Shown here: positions 26,201-34,000 of the stretch, in pieces
Layout: each line of letters begins with the position of its first letter
How positions within the stretch are numbered: the first letter of the stretch is position 1
Assembly (NCBI GenBank): GCA_020628645.1
Contig: JAHDES010000013.1
Coordinates: 42,174-106,173, forward strand
Source: Saprospiraceae bacterium
GTDB lineage: Bacteria; Bacteroidota; Bacteroidia; Chitinophagales; Saprospiraceae
Reading direction: 5' to 3'
DNA length: 64,000 bases
Notes under the pieces: generated by a model
The model's input: only the letters and a program-made list of their open reading frames with translations
Told to the model about the DNA's origin: nothing
Databases searched by the model: none
Program-made: the position numbers and the translations under genes

Positions 26201-27812
26201 GGTAGATATTTGTTATGAAGTAGAAGTAGGTAATATTAATGACGTGATGTATGCCGATAATTTTGATATCACCTTGATTCGAGATATTGATGGCAATGCT
26301 AGTTTGGATCATTATGACCCTATTTTAGTAACGGAAACGACCCCAGTGATTGTTCCACCAGGAGATAATCGTATTGTATCCAATTGTTTTACAGTGAATG
26401 CAACGGATGCTTGTCCTGTATTTATGCAGGTAACGCAAAATTCACCCTGTGTATGTGAAACGAAGCTAAGTTATCATCCAGCCATTGAACCCGAACCATT
26501 TGCCGCCTTAAATGATCAGGTGAATTTATGTCCGAATTCAACGATGAGTTTTGAATCTTGTGATGATTGGACGTATAGCGTATCACCATCGGCAGGAGGG
26601 ACATTTACTGATGATGGGGCAGGTAATATGGTATTTAGCCTAGCAAGTGGCTATGGTTTGGATAGTCCAGTGAAGATTCAAGTGACCTCAGCTATTGGTG
26701 CATGTGATCCAGAAACTTTTGAGAAAAAAGTGTACAGCCTTTCAGCCTTTAATTTAGGCCCTTATACCGCAACAGAAGTCTGTGAGACGGATTGTCAACA
26801 GCTAGATTTAAATATCTTAGCACAATATCGAGATAATGTAAGTGTAAGTTGGTCTCCTACCACTTTCTTAGATGATCCAACTTCTCAAACACCCACGATT
26901 TGCCAACCCACAAGTGATATAACTTATACGGTCACTGTTACTTTTACAGAAGATGGTCAAACTTGTGATTTCACACAAAATTTCCCAGTAGATATGATTG
27001 AACAGCCTGTCGTCGATGTAATCCCTGATGGAAAATTATGTAGTGTAGCAGAATCCACCTTCACGGCACCTCCAGGTTTTGATACCTATGAATGGTTATA
27101 CCTCAATGATGATGGAACGGAAAGTTTTGTAGCGGCAGGTCCATCCAATGAACTATATACAGAGACCGTCGGGTTTTATTATGTCTTGTATTATAATGCG
27201 ACGGATGTATGTAAGACACGTTCTGAAGATTTTGAATTAGAATATTGTATAGATTACGGTGATCTACCTGATGTAGGTGCGGGTACAGGAAATTTGAATT
27301 ACGAAACAGACACCTTAAACAATGGCCCAGCCCATGATGTGGAAGAAGGCTTCTATTTAGGATCAAGAGTGGATGATGAGTATAATGGTCAACCTGATGG
27401 AACAGCCACAGGAGATGGATTGGATGAAGATGGGATTACTTTTCCTTCCAATATTCATTGGACCCAAGGAAGTCATGTCCGTATTCCATTTAGTGTAAAC
27501 AACCCAAGTGGTCAACAAGCGGAGTTAGAAATTTGGATTGATTGGAATGGAGATGGCGATTTTGATGATCCAGATGAATGGGTCGTCGATATATCAGATA
27601 ATGGCTTTGGTGATTTTGGTCGAAATGGTTATTTAACGATTTATGTACCAGAAAGTATTTCACCAGATACAGAAATTGGGTTTAGAGCTCGATTAAGCCA
27701 TACGGATAATATGACTCCAAATGGGCGAATAAATTCAGGAGAGGTAGAGGATTATCTGCTTCGAATAGATTGTGATAATGTCTGCTTACCAGTAAGAAGT
27801 TCGATGGATTAG
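20202..27812 (+). CDS. Giant exported GEVED-domain protein 2 of 3
   Basis: The 2,536-residue paralogue of protein 1 has the same domain order: signal peptide (1-23, ending VSANE), YTVTHLWKRIWNAF (41-54), a glutamine/lysine-rich helical stretch (60-90), a jelly-roll-like domain (about 105-285), a long run of cysteine-rich Ig/DUF11-like repeats, and a GEVED domain (about 2347-2530) ending in CLPVRSSMD. N- and C-terminal thirds are very close to protein 1, for example IEFSPPLPVSREDLFVRC against IEFNPPLPVSRDDLFVRC. The middle (about residues 750-1450) is much more divergent from both neighbours, for example LPFPTNGRETLNENGDPLG where the others have VHTDGTPFSFL. No sorting domain is visible. A strong terminator at 27839-27871 ends the transcript. 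It is probably exported and disulphide-rich; function unknown. Confidence 0.8.
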   Translation: MMHKLQSLFFTILLMGTTFLVSANEIKSSLDHQENMQLSSYTVTHLWKRIWNAFIPTKESIKALKLQKKVAQETQIQQIINGFENKTPVTHQQKVDNSALFFRRAEVTECFRTASCEADAEQFDGGNNFQNCAANNVSDLEMGELGSNDNVVGLNFAAWNIPQGATIISARIQFTAERTTRGAANFIIRGVDRDNPVDYSAGDDVITRPLTSNLVTWQPPDWAAGSANVAQLTPDLTDIIQEIVNRPTYALGNNIGIHIEGSGLRSAVSYDINPAQAPQLCITYDVPDPSDPPPPIECDGCSEINISSLQGVPNFPQVDVLNVCSAPDTVSLLVYNAGDCPVTNMQITVNFDNGLAYGGFVESHNAGQTVSEFNVADGSNPVFLVEQLDTGKVIIVNFGMTGDCSLNLENDDPLNFDVNIDFFSNTSSNGVLKCNVSQEEIGEFNSGIKVPVVNVLSIDPASVDLANFTDEFCQQLVVSQDGIEATLDHVSMTVENLDLGGTVSLGSIRVNGNVVPGGWWSYDAGTEILSLRIGQNFFNQNTGGNTDNFFNENERLTVDFCYRASGCVDPTQFITYNAFYGCNNDICFDISSKQGTLDSEADFSANVNASASFNQAGQICGNDFLFDFTISSDNSQPLEGLWKNLIIKFNACNTSFSEVTAIAIGGTPLPSNLWSENNGAITINTTSNTTPIGNLVDQDGDGRYDDLLGGTSLTFNVTMDVTCSDDPSCGTATCSIEQIEVNGTRDCGQSFQEFAPITPPITYGYGETSFITYDIIQTNNNYYENDYATVPCDEWGPAPNGFRLDYTYGTDNIAPCTNSNVYARITLDNHNWDMWRDIRYEAGSATYNGAPVNGVTFEYILDQNGDTTQIDVVIPAGDPNATNHAYYFNIETSGDCRPNRNLWANWEIVEECPDCTGGDCEILRSCHSVLTLIRWSSVNCVCDCEFATHTTNKRLTYGHTDCNLTTPLTEASIPAQDLNRFMPGDIMEITGTAEILDVNALRDGTTQWSFYIDGPHINSEGAWDNMNAVLDNLYFQKAGSNVRQPLIPTCILDEFPANGQLHYDSPNRDFRVLIYGLGVSHRNPDDGSNCIDYSNAAANYPFDQTSATGYRYTDGSSGHSGYELFTGVQYNDVNHSNDFYDSRIEVHFQFGNNLTCDGALYNEDADACANSLVDAFNMENGDSIHMVVRVPIAANGFHKLDFPDYKTEESRFFVNTYDQRETNCNSTIAIGGSCWTETPYQVYIPEVDHTTEVTVNDCNIEVEHTIFIANPLPTVTAGQLPWYENEYRGAIGVEWIEPFFPTNMIYDGSMVIEDMNGVQTPIANQWIDDSKGNLHCEPDGFGGVCCVAADNSDYARLHIFDQAYIDAKAHTDCYLYAAYNEPHINRHLDPFPLLPVSGAEDCFYKIKYTLTALCPEDLLSSDFGLKGQFSHVYVPDWFQTRTIANYLADPTKAYNQNIGLPFPTNGRETLNENGDPLGTSYWPFGPDPDLFSDHPSRFETNEITTPDNFDDFSNGFPPLLAGVDRLLIADEAGANERVTYELCAGNSAGATHDYVSATVEVPLSIELIDIQSLSGSGNTYSLVETTPTHNIYVIEMRDLAPGACDEIEITTELTFCPTGTNADTRINIKANSGCLPVAKSSQLLAGLEVCNAVETDYEYIREEADIQAEWDPNPAGEYGLCDELSVGTRIKNVKPAVLTDIETRWWFPDGLEFKPGTWQVCYPGGPANYGPCVNIPDPTMNSSENSAFGEYFEYTDDAIWSSYINSNGLKGVASSLDSNKVAFRFDVETLCDEFISGTSIWFQADAADPCEGRVQSMQVQSNPVIIENANPLDFAQFFVFADPTEAYCGNETVMDLTFLNISPLGFTQDSEVCIELEGSVFDYTPGSLSWISPIHSPNIVETTSGAVTKICMDVPDGIGPNEVFKLELAYTVPDDVACGDQHLNIQVTTTVEDQVCSDPPSNCDVKVTNSVNPILDIEFSPPLPVSREDLFVRCTSGGGMVDICYEVEVGNINDVMYADNFDITLIRDIDGNASLDHYDPILVTETTPVIVPPGDNRIVSNCFTVNATDACPVFMQVTQNSPCVCETKLSYHPAIEPEPFAALNDQVNLCPNSTMSFESCDDWTYSVSPSAGGTFTDDGAGNMVFSLASGYGLDSPVKIQVTSAIGACDPETFEKKVYSLSAFNLGPYTATEVCETDCQQLDLNILAQYRDNVSVSWSPTTFLDDPTSQTPTICQPTSDITYTVTVTFTEDGQTCDFTQNFPVDMIEQPVVDVIPDGKLCSVAESTFTAPPGFDTYEWLYLNDDGTESFVAAGPSNELYTETVGFYYVLYYNATDVCKTRSEDFELEYCIDYGDLPDVGAGTGNLNYETDTLNNGPAHDVEEGFYLGSRVDDEYNGQPDGTATGDGLDEDGITFPSNIHWTQGSHVRIPFSVNNPSGQQAELEIWIDWNGDGDFDDPDEWVVDISDNGFGDFGRNGYLTIYVPESISPDTEIGFRARLSHTDNMTPNGRINSGEVEDYLLRIDCDNVCLPVRSSMD

Positions 27813-27838
27813 TTACTTAAATTATATTTAATAAGGAG

Positions 27839-27871
27839 CGCCCAATCATTTTTTTTGATTGGGCGTTTTTT
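27839..27871 (+). terminator. Strong intrinsic terminator after giant gene 2
   Basis: Perfect ten-base arms CGCCCAATCA (27839-27848) and TGATTGGGCG (27856-27865), a seven-T loop and a six-T tail. This is the clearest terminator in the giant-gene array and shows that gene 3 is transcribed from its own promoter. Confidence 0.92.
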
Positions 27872-27915
27872 ATGTAATTTGTTCTATATAAGACAAAAAT
27901 GAACCATTAAAACAA

Positions 27916-27935
27916 TAATATTACAATATGTTGTT
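27916..27935 (+). promoter_or_regulatory. Second copy of the giant-gene leader motif
   Basis: TAATATTACA followed directly by ATATGTTGTT, matching 20104-20127 apart from a four-base gap. It lies after the terminator of gene 2 and 160 bases before the start of gene 3. Confidence 0.35.
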
Positions 27936-28075
27936 ATTTGGCATTATTTTGGTTTCTCCTTAAAAAACACATCCCTACTAGAGTCTTTTTATTTCTCCCC
28001 ATCCCCTTCATTAGTTTTCCCGAGCACAGATAACAATACTACACTATTTATCATCAAGTAGATAAAGTTAAATTT

Positions 28076-31000
28076 ATGTACAATAACAAGTTTTTGTTGG
28101 TTGTACTAGCCCTCAGTCTAGTACAATCAGTTAGTGCCAAAAATGATAATGGGGCACTTGAGAATAATCAAACGGCAAGCTTTTCCATTTCCAATTATAC
28201 AGTTACCCATTTGTGGAAACGACTTTGGAACGCTTATACTTCATTAGAGCAGCAAGTAGTCAGGGAACAAAATGCAACGAACCAATCCCAACAGATTCAA
28301 CAAATAGTTGCTCAATTAGAAGAAAACCAAGTTATTGGTACACCAGTTCGTACTAATGAATTTGCTAGTTCGATGCGAATGCCTACAGAAGCCACCGAGT
28401 GTTTTCGAACAACCTCTTGTGATACAGATGCAGAACAATTGGTAGATGGCGGAAATTTAGCGATTTGTGGCGATGCGAATTTAACGGATTTAGAGATTGG
28501 AAATTTAGGCTCAAGATCCAATGTAGTGGGGTTAAATTTTGCGGGTTGGAACATTCCCCAAGGCGCTACGATTTTGAATGCGCGGATACAATTTACTGCC
28601 TATACGACGAATCGAGGCCCCTCGAATTTAACGATTAGTGGTGTAGATCGGGATAATCCTGCGGTCTATAGTTCTGGTGATAATGTGATTACCCGACCCT
28701 TGACTACTACTACAGTGAATTGGTCACCCCCAGATTGGGTGGCGAATGAATCAGGTGTAGGTCAATTAACGCCCGAATTACGAGACATTATCCAAGAGAT
28801 TGTGAATCGCCCTACTTATGTACAGGGCAATAATATAGGATTACACATCACAGGCTCAGGTACACGCAGAGGAATAAGTTATGATATTGATCCAGCCCGT
28901 TCCCCTGAATTGTGTATTACTTATGAGATCCCTGATCCTGATCCCGAACCAGAGCCAGTTGAATGCGATGGCTGTTCACGTATTAGTATATCTTCTTTAC
29001 AAGGTGTTCCTAACTTTCCCCAAGTAGATATATTGAATGTATGTAGTACACCTGATACCGTTTCATTATTGGTTTACAATTCAGGCGATTGTCCAATTAC
29101 GAATATGCAAATTGGTATTGCCTTAGATCAAGGATTGGCCTATGGTGGTTTTGTAGAAAGTCATACAAATGATCAGACGGTCTTAGAGTATGATGTAAGT
29201 GATGGTTCAAATCCGATTTTTCTAGTAGAACGCCTAGATACGGGGAGGGTAGTGATTGTCAATTTTGGGATGACGGGTGATTGTAATGTGAATTTAGAAA
29301 ATGATGAGGCCTTAAATTTTGATGTGAACATTGATTTCTTTTCAAATACTTCCTCGAATGGTGTGTTGAGTTGTAATATGCAACGAGAAGGAATTGGCGA
29401 ATTTAATAGTGGGATTAAAGTACCCGTAGTGAATCTATTATCGGTTAATCCCCAAGAAGTAGATTTAGCGAATTTCACGGACCAATTTTGTCAACAACTA
29501 GATATTTCTCAAGATGGTATTGATGCGGTATTGGACCATTTGAGTATGACAGTAGAAGGCTTAGATTTAACGGGTACAGTTACCCTTGGAAGTATACGCG
29601 TCAATGGTAATGTGATACCTACTTCATGGTATTCCTATGATGGAGGCACACAAAGATTGGATTTGAGAATAGAAGACAATTATTTTAATCAAAATACTGG
29701 AGGCAATTCCAATAATTTTTTCGATGAAGGCGAACGAATGACGGTGGAGTTTTGCTATCAGGCCATTGGTTGTGTCGATCCTGCCCAATTTATCACCTAC
29801 AATGCCTTTTATGGTTGTAATAATGACATTTGTTTTGACATTTCTTCCCAACAAGGAAGTCTTAGTTCCAATGCAGACTTTGGCGCGAGTGTGAATGCGA
29901 GTGCCAATTTTAATCAAGCAGGACAGATATGTGGGAATGATCTACTCTTTGATTTTACGATTAGTTCGAGTAATTCACATCCTTTAGAAGGCTTATGGAA
30001 AGATTTGGTGATTAAATTTAATGCCTGTAATACACCATTTTCAACCGTAACAGGAATTGCCCTAAATGGCACACCTTTACCTTCCAATGTTTGGTCAGAG
30101 AGTAGTGGGGCGATTACGATTAATACGAAATCTAATACCACGCCGATTGGCAACTTAGTGGATCAAGATGGGGATGGACGTTATGATGATTTAATGGGGG
30201 GGACTTCTCTTCGGTTTGATATAACGATGGAACTAAATTGCTCAGAAGATCCATCTTGTGGCTCGGCTCAATGTTCCATAGAACAGATAGAAGTAAGTGG
30301 TACTCGTGACTGTGGTCAAGATTTCCAAGAATTCGCCACATTAGGAGCGCCCGTCACTTATGGTTATGGCGAAACAAGTTTTGTAACCTACGATACAATT
30401 GAAGCCTACAATCATTATTATGAAAATTGGTACACGACCGTTCCTTGTGATGAATGGGGCCCAGCTCCAAATGGCTTTAAATTAGAATATACCTATGGTA
30501 CAAATAATGTGGCTTCTTGTACCAACTCAAATATTGTAGCTAAGGTACGAATGTCAGATAATAATAATTGGCATATGTGGCGAGATATTCGTTATGAGGC
30601 CAATTCGACTACCTATAATGGGACACCTATTGGAGGAATTGTTTTTGATTATATCTTAGATGATCATGGCGATACTACAGCTATCGAATTTGTTATTCCT
30701 GCAGGCGACCCCAATGCAGTCAATCATGAATATTACTTTAATATTGAAACTTCAGGAGATTGTCGCTCTGATCGTCACCTTTATGTAGAATGGGAAATCG
30801 TAGAACAATGTCCAGATTGTACAGGTAGTGATTGTGAGGTATTACGTTCTTGTCATAGTACCTTATCACGTATTCGATGGAATGGCACGAATTGTATTTG
30901 TGATTGTGATTTTGAGTCATACACTAAAGCAGAACGCTCTACATTTGGTTATACCAATTGTGGGTTGACTACAGCGATTAATCCAGCTAGTGTCCCTCCT

Positions 31001-34000
31001 GCTGATTTAAATCGTTTTATGCCAGGGGATGTGATGAAAGTAACGCTTACGACGGAGATTTTAAATGTTAATGCCTTAAGAGAAGGAAGTGAGCGTTGGC
31101 GCTGGCGTATTTTAGGCCCACACATCAATGCACCAAGTGCATGGGATAATATGAATGCAGTTTTTGAAAATGTCTATTTTGAAAAAGCAGGATCGGGAGT
31201 TCGTCAACCGCTGATTCCGGATTGTATCTTAGATGAATTTCCAGCGAATTCTTCACTTCATCAAAGTTCAACTCAGCCTTTTTATGTGGAACTAAGTAAT
31301 ATAGGTGTTGCTCATACGAGTTCAGTCGATAATATCGCCTGTCGAGATTTTTCAAATATCACTAATCCTACTTATCCTTTTGATCAAGCAAGTCCTAATG
31401 GGGTACGCTATTCAGATAATTCAACAGGATGGGGAGATTATCAGTTGTGGACTGGGGCAAGATATATAGCTCGTAATGATGGTTATGATTGGGAAGATGA
31501 TGATATGTATATCCATTTCTTTTTTGGAAATAATTTGGCTTGTGATGGGGCATTATACAATGAAGATGCAGATGCTTGTGCCAATGCACTAGTAGATGCC
31601 TACAATATGGAGAATGGTGATTCTTTCCATGTGGTGGTACATGTACCGATCGTTGCCAATGGTTTTCATAAATTAGATAGTACGGATTATAATAATCAAA
31701 ATATCAATGGTACCTTTAATACTTGGGATCAAAGAACAACCAATTGTAATGCTATAGAACATGTAGGAACATCCTGTCAAACAGATAGTTATTATGAGTT
31801 TCATATTCCAGAAGTAGGACATACGACTGAGGTGACCGTGAATGATTGTACCGTAGAAGTAGAACATACAATATTCCTCACCGATACCCTTCCAGAAGTT
31901 ACAGTAGGACAAACGCCTTGGTATGAAAATGAATATCGTCCTGCTATGGGGGTAGAATGGATTGAACCTTTCTTTCCGACCAATATGGTTTATGATGGCA
32001 ATATGGTCATCGAAGATATGAATGGGGTGCAAACACCTATTTCCAACCAATGGATAGATGATGAATATGGGAATTTACATTGTGAACCTGATGGATTTGG
32101 CGGCGTATGCTGTGTAGCGGCAGATCAATCTGATTTTGCGCGTTTAAGGATTGTCGATCAAGCTTATATAGATGGTAAGGCGAATACTTGTTATATGTAT
32201 GATGCCTATAACAAACCCTTGATTAATCGCCATTTAGATCCTTTTCCGCTTTTAGCTGCTAGTGGCGCGGAACGATGCGAATTTAAGATAAAATATACCT
32301 TGACGGCCTTATGTCCAGAAGATATACAATCCTCTGATTTTGGATTGAATGGGCAGTTTTCGCATGTTTATGTACCCGATTTTCTTGCCTATAATCGTTT
32401 GACTAATAATTTAGGAGATCCAAATTCAGGGGTAGGGGAATATTTAGGGACACCGTTTGATCTTGTACATACAGATGGTACGCCTTTTAGCTTTTTACAA
32501 TGGAACGATACCGAACATGGAGCAAGACCTTATTGGCCCTTTGCTCCACATCCAGATAAGTTTTCGAATCACCCCAGTCGATATGTAACGAGTGAGATTA
32601 CGACCCCCGATAATTTTGCCGATAATAGCAATGGATTTCCACCCCTTTCTTCTTCAACAGATCGTTTGTTGATAGCGGATGAAGCAGGCGTAAATGAGAC
32701 AGTGACCTATGAACTTTGTTCAGGTAATAGTGGAGGTATGACGCATGATTATGTTTCAGCGACCATTGAGATACCTTTGAGTATTGAATTAATTAATATA
32801 GTAAGTTTGAGTGGGACGGGTAATTCTTATTTTCTAGTAGAAACGACTCCTACTCATAATATTTATGCCATTGAGATGCGAGATTTAGCGCCTGGCGCTT
32901 GTGATCAGATTGATATTACAACAGAGCTGACCTTCTGTCCTACAGGTACGAATGCCGATACTCGAATTAATATCAAAGCGAATAGTGGTTGTTTACCAGT
33001 TGCAAAATCTTCTCAATTATTAGCAGGCTTAGAAGTGTGTAATGCTGAGGAAACGGCTTATCAATACATCCGAGAAGAAGCCGATATCCAAGCGGAATGG
33101 GATCCTAACCCATTTGGGGAATATAGCTTATGTGATGATATCGAGATGGGGATACGAATTAAGAATGTAAAACCAGCAGTATTGACAGATATCGAACCTA
33201 AATGGTGGTTTCCAAAAGGTTTACTATTTAAAAATGCGTCATGGGAGGTGTGCTATACTGGTGGTCCTACACACATTAATAATTGTACCACGATTCCCGA
33301 CCCTACACCAGTAGCATCGGAGAATTCTGCCTTTGGCACCTATTATGAATATGCCGATGATGGCATCTGGAGTTCGTATATCAATACCTTTGGTTTACCA
33401 GGCGTGGGTTCTAGTTTAGATAGTAATAAAGTGATGTTCCGTTTTATAGCGAATACAGAATGTGATGAATTTGTAAGTGGGACGAGTGTATGGTTTCAAG
33501 CCGATGCAGCGGATCCATGTGAAAGTCGAGTAGCCTCGATGCAGATTCAATCGAATCCCGTGATTATAGAGAATGCGAATCCGAATGATTTTGCACAGTT
33601 TTTTGTATTTGCGGAACCAACGGATGCGTATTGTGGAGTAGAAAACACTTTAGGCTTAACCTTTTTAAATATCAGTCCCTTGGGTGAATCGAGTGAGAGT
33701 AGGGTTTGTATGGATTTACAAACAGATATATTTGATTATACACCTGGTAGTGTACGCTGGCTGAGTCCGATCCATAATCCAGCTATAGAAGAAAGCTCGA
33801 CAGGAGCAGTGACGACGATATGTATGACGATCCCAGATGGGATAGGACCGAATGAAGTTTTTCAATTAGAGATGGATTTTACGGTACCGAATGATGCGGG
33901 CTGTGGCGCACAGACAATGAATATACAAGTAACGAGTACGGTAGTAGATCAACAATGTGATGCGATGGGTACGGTTTGCGATGTGGATGTATTGAATACG

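Noticed and set aside
31673..32050. 125-codon antisense frame inside giant gene 3
   Set aside because: A shorter frame at the same place exists in the other copies, but none has coding features; it mirrors the conserved sense sequence.
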